Shown here: one piece after another, positions 1-6,157 of the stretch
Position numbering within the stretch: the stretch's first letter is position 1
Layout of the letters: each line of letters starts with the position of its first letter
Assembly: GCA_027019685.1 (NCBI GenBank)
Contig: JALUWH010000299.1
Span: forward strand, 1-6,157
DNA: 6,157 bases
Origin: Ghiorsea sp.
GTDB taxonomy: Bacteria; Pseudomonadota; Zetaproteobacteria; Mariprofundales; Mariprofundaceae
Reading direction: 5' to 3'
Translations under genes and position numbers: made by a program
The notes under the pieces: generated by a model
Database searches by the model: none
What the model saw: the letters and a program-made list of their open reading frames with translations, nothing else
Told to the model about the DNA's origin: nothing

Positions 1-49
1 CCGTTCGTGACTGTTCCTGCTCGCTCATATGTAATAACTCCGCTTTCAT
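1..49 (-). CDS. N-terminal fragment of a possible transposase or IS helper protein, cut by the window edge
   Basis: The minus strand encodes MKAELLHMSEQEQSRT from an ATG at 49-47 and continues past the window edge. A GGGGG tract lies 6 nt before this ATG. A second in-frame ATG at 28-26 has GGAG 9 nt upstream, so either could be the start. A short polar leader followed by MSEQE-type residues resembles starts I recall of IS transposases with an N-terminal helix-turn-helix, and the gene sits directly inside the putative IS end. Only 16 codons are visible, so identity rests on context and the gene may be intact or broken. It could also be an unrelated divergent gene, such as a regulator of the efflux operon. 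Confidence 0.35.
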   Translation of the reverse strand, partial: MKAELLHMSEQEQSRT

Positions 50-70
50 TCGACACCCCCAAATCAAACG

Positions 71-118
71 CTAAAGGGGACATTTCTATTTTGCTAAAAG
101 CGGACTTTTTCATTTTGC
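71..118. repeat. Two imperfect tandem copies of a ~24 bp motif
   Basis: Copy 1 is 71-94 and copy 2 is 94-118, sharing the C at 94. They agree at CTAAA, at GGAC, at the central TTT and at the terminal ATTTTGC. They differ by one inserted A and by single changes (GGGGACA versus GCGGACT, CTA versus TCA). Multiple short direct repeats near the ends are typical of transposase-binding sites in IS21-like elements. The copies flank the leader of the minus-strand frame. The changes in copy 2 may mark decay or simply natural variation between binding sites. Confidence 0.6.
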
Positions 119-142
119 GCCTACAGCCCCTTAATGTTTAAA

Positions 143-171
143 TTGACCTGTTTACTTTTCAAGCCTATGTT
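143..171 (+). promoter_or_regulatory. Sigma70-like promoter for the efflux operon
   Basis: The -35 box is TTGACC (143-148, 5 of 6 consensus), the spacer is exactly 17 bp, and the -10 box is TATGTT (166-171, 4 of 6). The predicted transcription start is about 177-179, at the ATG of the small gene that follows. The spacer is not the stretched 19-20 bp typical of MerR-controlled metal promoters, and I see no clear dyad in it, so this promoter gives no hint of MerR-type control. A weaker alternative is TTGCGC (115-120) with TTAAAT (138-143), which would straddle the IS boundary. Predicted by eye only. Confidence 0.5.
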
Positions 172-177
172 GCGCTT

Positions 178-489
178 ATGCGATATATGGCTTGGATTGC
201 GATAATATCACTGCAAATGAGTATGTTTGTTTGCGGTGCGGGTATTGATGTGTGCCATGCATCGGATGCACCTGCGCATATTGAAGCATCACAATCCAAT
301 TCAGATAGTGATAGTGTCCCTACAGACCAAGTATGTGCTGCTCATGCTGCCCATGTTTTTTTAGGTCATGTGGGTGAAGAAGATAGCGTTGTTAGTACAC
401 ATATTGAAGTTGCAGACTTTTTAACAGTGCTTCATATTCCAGAAATTCTCAATTTAATCGAGCAACCTCCAAAGTACGTCTATAGCTGA
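178..489 (+). CDS. Small secreted Cys/His-containing protein, CzcI-like by position
   Basis: This 103-residue protein starts with a hydrophobic stretch (residues 4-21) that looks like a signal peptide, with likely cleavage near CHAS (26-29), placing the mature part in the periplasm. The mature part is acidic and Ser/Asp-rich at 36-50. It then has a Cys/His cluster (C53, H56, H59, H64) plus H75 and H86, and ends with a P-E-I..IEQPPK pattern. Small periplasmic proteins with a signal peptide, scattered Cys/His and a C-terminal I-x-x-P motif, encoded just before czcC, are known as CzcI and are thought to modulate the efflux system. The match is by layout, not strong sequence identity. There is no Shine-Dalgarno before ATG 178; in-frame ATGs at 187 and 217 also lack one, but starting at 217 would remove most of the signal peptide. 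Confidence 0.6.
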   Translation: MRYMAWIAIISLQMSMFVCGAGIDVCHASDAPAHIEASQSNSDSDSVPTDQVCAAHAAHVFLGHVGEEDSVVSTHIEVADFLTVLHIPEILNLIEQPPKYVYS

Positions 490-566
490 TTTAATACATT
501 TATCTTCAAACCACCCATATGTGATGTGGATGGATGTAAATGATTAAAAACAGCCCTTCCCATACA

Positions 567-581
567 TTTAATTCAATTAAA
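567..581. promoter_or_regulatory. 15 bp AT-only palindrome upstream of czcC (possible operator)
   Basis: TTTAATT (567-573) and AATTAAA (575-581) are perfect inverted repeats around a single C at 574. The site ends 5 bp before the Shine-Dalgarno of czcC. A one-base loop makes it a poor RNA hairpin, so if functional it is more likely a protein-binding DNA site. AT-only palindromes of this size also arise by chance in AT-rich spacers. Confidence 0.3.
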
Positions 582-586
582 ATCAC

Positions 587-592
587 AGGGGG
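587..592 (+). promoter_or_regulatory. Ribosome binding site fixing the GTG start of czcC
   Basis: AGGGGG lies 5 nt before the GTG at 598. The next in-frame start codons, three consecutive ATGs at 613, 616 and 619, are at least 20 nt away and would cut the positively charged start off the signal peptide. This favours GTG. Confidence 0.7.
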
Positions 593-597
593 AAACT

Positions 598-1839
598 GTG
601 CGTACATATCTTATGATGATGGCGATGCTATTATGCATGCAGCCATTAAATCTTTATGCAGTAACACTGCAAGAGGTGATGCAAACCTCAATCAAGCAAC
701 ATCCCATGATGCAAATGGCAGAGAAAAATATTGAATCTGCTCGGGGAAATTTAACTGAGGAAAGTTCATATGCTTATAACCCAGAGCTTTCATTGGAACC
801 GCAACGTAGGCGTTTAAATGGCGGTGGCACAAGCAATGATTATTATATCACGCTATCCCAAGGTATTGAATTGGGTGGCAAACGAAAGCTTAGAGAGCAA
901 TCAGCACAGGCAATGTTGAATGCGGCTTCTCAGGATAGAGAAACAACGCAACAGCGTCTAATCATTGAAGCAGCAAGAGCTTATATTACCCTCTATTTTG
1001 CAGAAAAACGATATGATTTGCGTCGTCAGCAAAGTAACATATTGGATAAGGTTAGCCATGCTGTTGCCCGACAATTACAATTGGGTGAGTCTGGTCAATT
1101 GGATGCTAATCTAGCGCAATCAGCATTTACCTCTGCTTTGAATGCCGCAACCATTGCGCAACAATTTTTAACCAAGAGCAAGCAACGTTATTTGATGGCT
1201 TTGGGTAAGGCTTCCAATGCTAAGCTTTTATCTGATTTAGAATTGCCCAAATTATTATTAGATTGGCAACCTCCTAAACATGCTTATGAGGTAGCGCTTC
1301 AATCTCGACCTGATTTTTTGGTGTTGCAATCACAATTGAACCGTAGCCATGCACAAGCTGATTTGGCCGGTGCCATGCGTATTCCAGATGTTACTGTAAA
1401 TGCCATGATTGCTCGTGAAGCAGGCGAACAGCTTGTTTTATTAGGGCTGACTATTCCATTTCCTGTGCTCAATAGTCATCAAGGGGCTTATCGCGCTGCC
1501 TTGGCTGAAAAAGAACGCGTAAACATGGGTCTTGATTGGTCAAAACAACAATTACGTTATGAGGTGCAAAGTGCGCTTGATAACCATCAGCATGCCATAC
1601 AAGCCTTATCCCATATGATACAAAGCAATACGCAAAAGAATGCTAAAGATACCATTACATTGGCTCAAAAATCCTATCAAGCAGGCGAGCTCGATTTGGA
1701 GGCCTTGGTGATTCATATCAATCAAGGCCTTGATGCTCAAATAACAGCGCTTGAAATGATTAAACAGGCTTGGTTAGCGCGTATTCGCTTAGCTGAAGTA
1801 TTAGGTCATCCCAATTATATTCTTAAAGGAAGTCAATGA
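598..1839 (+). CDS. czcC: CzcC-like outer-membrane factor of an HME-RND metal efflux system
   Basis: This 413-residue protein belongs to the TolC/OEP family and forms the trimeric outer-membrane channel through which the RND complex exports metal. Residues 1-21 are a signal peptide (hydrophobic core 5-14) with likely cleavage after LYA at 21. C13 lies inside the core without a lipobox, so it is not a lipoprotein of the CusC kind. The two OEP repeats are visible. The first carries the CzcC-style LSQGIELGGKR block (86-96) and long alpha-helical stretches rich in Gln and Ala. The second has the matching GLTIPFPVLNSHQG block (283-296) followed by coiled helices. Length agrees with CzcC proteins (about 410-420). 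The GTG start is supported by AGGGGG 5 nt upstream. Its stop overlaps the czcB start, indicating translational coupling. Substrate cannot be read from this subunit. Confidence 0.93.
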   Translation: MRTYLMMMAMLLCMQPLNLYAVTLQEVMQTSIKQHPMMQMAEKNIESARGNLTEESSYAYNPELSLEPQRRRLNGGGTSNDYYITLSQGIELGGKRKLREQSAQAMLNAASQDRETTQQRLIIEAARAYITLYFAEKRYDLRRQQSNILDKVSHAVARQLQLGESGQLDANLAQSAFTSALNAATIAQQFLTKSKQRYLMALGKASNAKLLSDLELPKLLLDWQPPKHAYEVALQSRPDFLVLQSQLNRSHAQADLAGAMRIPDVTVNAMIAREAGEQLVLLGLTIPFPVLNSHQGAYRAALAEKERVNMGLDWSKQQLRYEVQSALDNHQHAIQALSHMIQSNTQKNAKDTITLAQKSYQAGELDLEALVIHINQGLDAQITALEMIKQAWLARIRLAEVLGHPNYILKGSQ

Positions 1840-2987
1840 TGAACATAATAAAAATATTAATAACTACAGTATTACTGTTGGTAAGCCCAGGGCTTATGGC
1901 AGGTGAACATGAGCATGGTGGGCATGAAGAAGGCGGGCTTATTAAACTAACAGCAGCCCAAATAAAACAAGCGGGTATTGTGACCGAAAAGTTACAAATA
2001 AGACCAGAACTACAAATTATCAATGCACCCGGCACAGTTGCTTTTAATGCTTATGCACTTGCTGATATTACAACCTTGGTTGATGCGGTTGTACATGCGC
2101 GTTATGTGCGTTTAGGCAATCATGTGAGAAAAGGGCAAAAGTTAGTAACGTTAAACAGTACTGCACTTGCACAGGCTGAAGCTGCTTATTTAAAAGCCCA
2201 AGCTGAATATCATAGAAGCAAACAAGAAATAGCACGTTTAAAAGCGCTCGTGGCGCAAAAAATTGTATCACAGGCGCGCATGCAACAAGCTGAAAGCACC
2301 TATCAAACCATGGTTGCTAGCTTAGCAGCAGCAAAGGCAACACTATTTTCCTATGGTCTAAACAAGCATGATATTTCAAGTTTAATGAAGCAAAAAGAGT
2401 ACGGTTTATTAACGCTTCGGGCTCCACATGCAGGCACGGTTGTCGCAGATGATTTTCGTATTGGACAGCATTTCGCAGCAGGTAGTCGTTTAATGCAGGT
2501 TGTTGATGAATCATATGTTTGGGTTGAAGTAAAAATACCTGAAGCTGCATTGTCTGAGATAAAAGTTGGTCAATTGGCATCGGTGACACTCAAAGGTGCG
2601 AATGAAAGTTACTCTGGGACCGTGATTAATATTTATCATCAATTGGATCCAGTTACTAGGACTGCGGGTGTTCGTTTGAGTATCCAAAATAACGATGATT
2701 TACTTCATCCAGGTATGTTTGTGAATGCGGAAATTGCTATAAGTAAAGGCAAGGAATCCTTGTTGATAACTCGACAAGCGATTCAACGGCAGGGCAGTGA
2801 GTTGATTGTTTTTGTTGAAGAAGAACCGGGTCATTTTGAACGTAGAGAAGTGGAAATAAACAAATCCAATATGGGACTTGTGAGCATCCTTAAAGGTGTG
2901 AAAGAAGGCGAGTTGGTTGTTGTACAAGGCTCATTTGTGCTTGCTTCAGAATTAGCGAAAGCTGGTTTTGAAGTGCACAACCATTGA
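1836..2987 (+). CDS. czcB: CzcB-like periplasmic adaptor (membrane fusion protein)
   Basis: This 383-residue adaptor links the RND pump to the outer-membrane channel in the periplasm. Residues 1-22 form a signal peptide (core 4-16), cleaved after LMA. The mature protein begins with a short His/Glu/Gly segment (H25, H27, H30) and ends VHNH, both likely metal-binding tails. Domains in order: a first lipoyl half with RLGNHVRKGQKL (92-103); an alpha-helical hairpin, about 110-178, rich in Ala, Gln and Lys; a second lipoyl half with LRAPHAGTVV (194-203), the RAPxxGxV signature; a beta-barrel, about 225-300, with DPVTRTAGVR; and a C-terminal membrane-proximal domain. There is no Met-rich motif like that of the Cu/Ag adaptor CusB, so divalent ions are more likely. 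ATG 1836 overlaps the czcC stop by 4 bp. AAAGGA lies 5 nt upstream, and an adjacent ATG at 1839 is equally usable. Confidence 0.93.
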   Translation: MMNIIKILITTVLLLVSPGLMAGEHEHGGHEEGGLIKLTAAQIKQAGIVTEKLQIRPELQIINAPGTVAFNAYALADITTLVDAVVHARYVRLGNHVRKGQKLVTLNSTALAQAEAAYLKAQAEYHRSKQEIARLKALVAQKIVSQARMQQAESTYQTMVASLAAAKATLFSYGLNKHDISSLMKQKEYGLLTLRAPHAGTVVADDFRIGQHFAAGSRLMQVVDESYVWVEVKIPEAALSEIKVGQLASVTLKGANESYSGTVINIYHQLDPVTRTAGVRLSIQNNDDLLHPGMFVNAEIAISKGKESLLITRQAIQRQGSELIVFVEEEPGHFERREVEINKSNMGLVSILKGVKEGELVVVQGSFVLASELAKAGFEVHNH

Positions 2988-2990
2988 GGT
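2986..2990 (+). promoter_or_regulatory. Ribosome binding site fixing the czcA start at 2998
   Basis: GAGGT overlaps the czcB stop codon and lies 7 nt before ATG 2998. The longer frame from TTG 2968 has no such site and would add 10 polar residues unlike RND N-termini. Confidence 0.75.
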
Positions 2991-2997
2991 AGCCACG

Positions 2998-5900
2998 ATG
3001 TCTAAATTTATTGATATGGCGGTAAATAACCGCTTACTTATTCTTATGCTGTTGGTTGGTTCCATGGTCTATGCTATATTTATAGTACCAAAACTAAACC
3101 TTGATGCTTTTCCTGATGTGACCAATGTGCAAGTGCAAATCAATACTGAAGCACAAGGTCTAGCCTCTGAAGAGGTGGAGCAAATTATTACCTATCCCAT
3201 TGAAGCAGTGATGTACTCACTACCCGATGTGGAAGAAGTACGCTCGATTTCCAAGACAGGCCTATCTGTGATTACGGTTGTGTTCAAAGAAGGTACGGAT
3301 ATTTATTTTGCTAGGCAGTTGGTGTTTCAAAAACTGCAAGATGCAAGACAAACTGTGCCCACTTGGGCGGGTACACCCAAAGTTGGACCGAACACCTCTG
3401 GTCTTGGTCAAGTATTTCAATATATCATTAAATCTGATCCCAGTGCTGGTTATGATGCACTTACACTTAGGGCATTGAACGATTGGGTGGTGAAATTGAT
3501 GTTGATGCCTGTGGAAGGCGTGACAGAGATTTTATCTTATGGTGGTGAAGTGCGTCAATATCAGGTTCAAATCAATCCTGAAGAGTTACTTTCCTATGGT
3601 TTACATGTGAATGATGTGGTGGCAGCTATTGAAGCCAATAATCGCAACGCTGGTGGTTGGTATTTACCGCAGGGTGATGAGCAGCTGGTGATTCGTGGTG
3701 TTGGCTGGGTGCCTGGTGGTAAAGATGGTCTGGCTGCCATTGCTTCCATTCCTGTAAAAACAGTGAATGGTACATCAATTCGGGTTCGAGATGTTGCTAA
3801 GGTCGAGTTTGGTGGTGAAATTCGACAAGGTTCAGTTACGATGATGGAGCGCGTTGATGATGGAAGTATCAAACAGCTTGGTGAAGTTGTGGTTGGTATT
3901 GTTTTAAAGCGCTTCGGAGCCAACACAAAAAACACCATTGATGATGTAAAAGAAAGATTAAAAATTGTACAAAAGTCCATGCCAAAAGGTGTAACTATTC
4001 AGCCGTTTTATGATCAATCAGAGTTGATTGATAAAGCTGTATGGACTGTAGAAAAAGCTCTGTTAGAAGCATTCGTCCTGATAATAATTATTTTATTTTT
4101 ATTCCTGATGAATGTGAGAGCTGCTGCATTGGTATTGTTATCTGTACCGATTTCGGTGTTAGCAGCACTGGCTGTTATGCAACATTATGGTATTTCAGCA
4201 AATTTAATGAGTTTGGGTGGGCTAGCGATTGCCATTGGTATGATGGTGGATGGTTCGGTGGTGATGGTTGAAAATATCTTTAAACATCTAGAGAAGGTAA
4301 AAGAAGGTGATCATGGCATAGCCTTGCGTATTACAGAGGCTTCCAAAGAAGTTGTAAGACCTGTGTTGTTTGCAGTGCTTATTATTCTGTTGGTATTCAC
4401 GCCATTGTTTGCGTTGGAAGGTGTAGAAGGCAAGATGTTTACACCCATGGCTTTATCCATTTGCTTTGCCATGTTTGCATCTCTGTTGGTGGCAATATTT
4501 ATTATGCCTGTGTTGGCAACATTTGTATTCACCAAGGGGATTGTGCATAAAGAAAGCCCTGTATTGGCTCCGATTGCACAGGGTTATCATCGATTGCTAG
4601 CCTCTGCCTTGAATGCGCGCAAAAAAGTCATTGCTGGCGCAGCCATAGCGTTTGTATTAACCATTGCCATTGTTCCCTTCCTTGGGACAGAATTTGTACC
4701 TGAATTGGAAGAAGGAACTTTGGCTATTCGTGTAACCTTGGCACCTTCATCTTCCTTATCATATGCTAAAGATATGGGGGAGAAGTTGGAGAGAGTATTG
4801 ATTGAGCACTTTCCCGAGGTGACTTATGTATCAGCCCGTGTTGGGCGTGCTGAAATTGGTGGTGATCCAGAGCCAGTATCTAATGTGGAGCTATTTGTAG
4901 GGCTAAAACCTGTGAAAGAATGGGTTAGTGCTGATGATAGACCAGCACTACAAAAACTTATGCGAAAGGAAATGGATGTTGTACCAGGTATTTTGGTGGC
5001 GTTTACGCAACCCATTGCCATGCGTGTTGATGAATTGATATCGGGTGTAAAAGCGGCATTGGCAATTAAGCTGTTTGGCCCTGATCTCAAAGTGCTTGCT
5101 GAGATGGGTAAAAAAATCGAAACTTTAACCAAAAGTGTTGAAGGTACGCGAGATGTAGCGATGGAGCAGATTGAAGGGGAGGCGCAGTTGGTGGTTCGCC
5201 CTAATCGTGCCAAGTTGGATCGTTATGGTATTTCTGTAAATGATGTGATGAGTCTGGTTGCCGATGCCATTGGCGGAGCGAATGCTGGGCAAGTGATTTC
5301 TGGAAACGAGCGCTATAATATTTATGTGCGTTTGGCGAAAGACTTTCGTGATAGCCCTGAGGCTATTGGCAGCCTTATTTTGCAAGCACCTGATGGTGCT
5401 TGGGTGCGCCTTGAAGATGTTGCAGATATAGGTGTTGAGCAAGGCCCTCCCATGATTAAACGTGATGATGTTCAGCGTCGCGTAGTCATTCAAAGTAATG
5501 TGGAAGATCGCGATATGGGTTCATTGGTTGCGGAGTTGGATAGGCGTATTCAAGATGAAATCAATTTACCGGCGGGTTATACGGTGGTGTTTGGTGGGCA
5601 ATTTGAAAATCAACAACGGGCGCAAGCCAAGTTGATGATTGTGGTGCCTTTATCATTATTGATGATTTTCCTGTTGTTGTATTTCATGTTTCACTCGGTT
5701 GGTCAAGCCACACTGATTATGCTTAATGTACCTATGGCACTTATTGGTGGTATTTTGGCTCTCTGGGCATCAGGTCAGTATTTATCTGTGCCATCAAGTA
5801 TTGGGTTCATTGCGCTATTTGGGGTTGCTGTACTTAATGGTGTGGTATTGGTGGATGCGATTAATCGACATCGACACGATTGCAAAGATATGGATGAAGC

Positions 5901-6117
5901 CATACGTCATGGCGCTGAGTCACGTTTAAGACCTGTGCTGATGACAGCGATGATTGCGGGACTTGGTTTGGTGCCTTTGTTATTGGCTACAGGTATTGGT
6001 TCTGAAATCCAAAAACCATTGGCTACAGTAGTGGTTGGGGGGCTATTATCATCCACATTATTAACCTTGTTTGTACTACCTTGTTTGTATAAGCGTTTTA
6101 GTCGTGAGGAGGTTTGA
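2998..6117 (+). CDS. czcA: CzcA-like HME-RND inner-membrane metal/proton antiporter
   Basis: This 1039-residue pump (CzcA proteins run about 1040-1065) drives metal export with the proton gradient and works as a trimer. TM1 spans about 13-31. The first periplasmic loop has the family blocks FPDVTNVQVQINT, TYPIE (65-69) and GTDIYFARQLV (99-109). TM2-6 lie between about 357 and 510, with TM4 reading AIAIGMMVDGSVVMVEN (410-426). The proton-relay residues D418 and E425 are present, but the first Asp of the classical CzcA DFG motif is A412. FALEGVEGKMF (471-481) follows TM5. TM7 (544-561) leads to GTEFVPELEEG (563-573), then a second large loop, and TM8-12 (about 879-1032). MRVDELISG (675-683) carries Glu where CusA has a substrate-binding Met, which argues against Cu/Ag and for divalent ions (Zn, Co, Cd or Ni not resolved). 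ATG 2998 has GAGGT 7 nt upstream. Intact and in frame throughout. Confidence 0.95.
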   Translation: MSKFIDMAVNNRLLILMLLVGSMVYAIFIVPKLNLDAFPDVTNVQVQINTEAQGLASEEVEQIITYPIEAVMYSLPDVEEVRSISKTGLSVITVVFKEGTDIYFARQLVFQKLQDARQTVPTWAGTPKVGPNTSGLGQVFQYIIKSDPSAGYDALTLRALNDWVVKLMLMPVEGVTEILSYGGEVRQYQVQINPEELLSYGLHVNDVVAAIEANNRNAGGWYLPQGDEQLVIRGVGWVPGGKDGLAAIASIPVKTVNGTSIRVRDVAKVEFGGEIRQGSVTMMERVDDGSIKQLGEVVVGIVLKRFGANTKNTIDDVKERLKIVQKSMPKGVTIQPFYDQSELIDKAVWTVEKALLEAFVLIIIILFLFLMNVRAAALVLLSVPISVLAALAVMQHYGISANLMSLGGLAIAIGMMVDGSVVMVENIFKHLEKVKEGDHGIALRITEASKEVVRPVLFAVLIILLVFTPLFALEGVEGKMFTPMALSICFAMFASLLVAIFIMPVLATFVFTKGIVHKESPVLAPIAQGYHRLLASALNARKKVIAGAAIAFVLTIAIVPFLGTEFVPELEEGTLAIRVTLAPSSSLSYAKDMGEKLERVLIEHFPEVTYVSARVGRAEIGGDPEPVSNVELFVGLKPVKEWVSADDRPALQKLMRKEMDVVPGILVAFTQPIAMRVDELISGVKAALAIKLFGPDLKVLAEMGKKIETLTKSVEGTRDVAMEQIEGEAQLVVRPNRAKLDRYGISVNDVMSLVADAIGGANAGQVISGNERYNIYVRLAKDFRDSPEAIGSLILQAPDGAWVRLEDVADIGVEQGPPMIKRDDVQRRVVIQSNVEDRDMGSLVAELDRRIQDEINLPAGYTVVFGGQFENQQRAQAKLMIVVPLSLLMIFLLLYFMFHSVGQATLIMLNVPMALIGGILALWASGQYLSVPSSIGFIALFGVAVLNGVVLVDAINRHRHDCKDMDEAIRHGAESRLRPVLMTAMIAGLGLVPLLLATGIGSEIQKPLATVVVGGLLSSTLLTLFVLPCLYKRFSREEV

Positions 6118-6157
6118 TGAAATATATTCTGATGATTTTTGTGGTGACTTGTTTACT
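6117..6157 (+). CDS. Start of a downstream operon gene encoding a signal-peptide or membrane-anchored protein, cut by the window edge
   Basis: ATG 6117-6119 shares its A with the czcA stop (TGATG) and is preceded by a strong AGGAGGT (6107-6113), so it is almost certainly translated and coupled to czcA. The visible start is MKYILMIFVVTCL: one Lys followed by a hydrophobic run, typical of a signal peptide or an N-terminal anchor. A second ATG at 6132 is in frame but has no ribosome binding site. Heavy-metal RND operons often carry accessory genes after czcA (PII-like proteins, small periplasmic metal binders, further transporters). The hydrophobic start argues against a cytoplasmic PII-like protein. 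Identity cannot be given from 13 codons. Confidence 0.75.
   Translation, partial: MKYILMIFVVTCL

Larger units (their letters stand above)
1..125 (-). mobile_element. Probable end of an insertion sequence (IS21- or ISNCY-like), entering from the left edge
   Basis: Two facts support an IS end. A minus-strand reading frame with a good ribosome binding site starts at 49 or 28 and runs off the left edge. Between it and position 125 lie two imperfect tandem copies of a motif of the form CTAAA(A)GgGGACaTTT..ATTTTGC, a repeat pair I recall from ends of IS elements. Read on the minus strand, the end would begin TGTAGGCGC at 125, fitting the common 5'-TG terminus. The other end is outside the window, so no inverted repeat or target duplication can be checked. 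Family assignment is from memory and weak; the exact boundary (about 118-125) is inferred. Confidence 0.45.
490..597. other. 108 bp spacer between the small gene and czcC
   Basis: I see no terminator or convincing sigma70 promoter here, so czcC is probably read through from the upstream promoter. The spacer contains an AT-only palindrome (567-581) and the strong ribosome binding site for czcC (587-592). A weak bulged hairpin is possible around CCAC (511-514) and GTGG (526-529), but it is too short, and has no T-run, to be called a terminator. Confidence 0.4.

Noticed and set aside
232..234. C19 of the small protein as a lipoprotein cysteine
   Set aside because: The preceding residues MFV do not fit a lipobox (small residue expected at -1), and a type I cleavage near residue 28 fits better.
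511..529. Possible hairpin terminator after the small gene
   Set aside because: The stem is only about 6 pairs with a bulge and there is no following T-run.
540..734. 64-residue plus-strand frame overlapping the start of czcC
   Set aside because: It overlaps 137 bp of czcC in another frame, shows no domain, signal or composition of a real protein, and the region is explained by the spacer and czcC signal peptide.
1823..2927. Minus-strand open frames of 67-90 residues within czcB
   Set aside because: Antisense to a clear adaptor gene, and their Cys/Pro- or His/Gln-rich composition is that of reverse-complement artefacts.
2968..2997. Ten-codon N-terminal extension of czcA from TTG 2968
   Set aside because: TTG start without ribosome binding site, inside czcB; ATG 2998 has GAGGT at good spacing and gives the usual RND N-terminus.
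3409..3411. Gln (Q138) instead of the Glu seen in classical CzcA GLGE
   Set aside because: I recall GLGQVxQY as normal in the HME subgroup this pump resembles, so it is likely a subgroup trait and not a lost active-site residue.
3594..5493. Minus-strand open frames of 74-129 residues within czcA (for example 3594-3980, 4824-5213, 5125-5493)
   Set aside because: They are antisense shadows of a fully conserved pump gene, with no convincing start sites or recognisable motifs.
1..6157. CRISPR arrays, tRNA or rRNA genes, riboswitches
   Set aside because: No repeat-spacer pattern, cloverleaf or conserved RNA motif was seen; almost all of 598-6117 is coding.

Overview
The window holds a heavy-metal efflux operon of the CzcCBA (HME-RND) type from a Gram-negative bacterium. 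An outer-membrane factor, a periplasmic adaptor and an inner-membrane RND pump require two membranes. The DNA is moderately AT-rich, and the protein sequences look proteobacterial. I cannot name the genus: a low-GC gammaproteobacterium or zetaproteobacterium would fit, but that is a guess.

Layout. Positions 1-125 look like one end of an insertion sequence. There is the N-terminal start of a minus-strand reading frame with a good ribosome binding site, and two imperfect tandem copies of a ~24 bp motif that I recall from IS ends. A sigma70-like promoter (143-171) follows, and then a small secreted Cys/His-containing protein (178-489) in the position and general style of CzcI. A 108 bp spacer with an AT-only 15 bp palindrome (567-581) leads to the outer-membrane factor czcC (598-1839, GTG start). 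The adaptor czcB (1836-2987) overlaps czcC by 4 bp, and the RND pump czcA (2998-6117) starts 10 bp after czcB. A further gene begins inside the czcA stop codon (6117) and is cut off by the window edge after 13 codons; its start looks like a signal peptide or membrane anchor.

How it works together. CzcA uses the proton gradient to pick up metal ions, probably divalent, from the periplasm or inner membrane. CzcB, with His residues at both mature ends, would collect metal and bridge CzcA to the CzcC channel, which opens to the outside. The tight coupling of czcC-czcB-czcA and the next gene indicates one polycistronic message. The small upstream protein may act as a periplasmic metal-binding accessory or modulator.

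The core operon is a known type of system, not a new one. The points most worth a second look are the promoter geometry, which predicts a leaderless mRNA for the small gene; the IS end lying 17 bp from the promoter; the palindrome before czcC; the truncated downstream partner; and the divergent first proton-relay position in CzcA.
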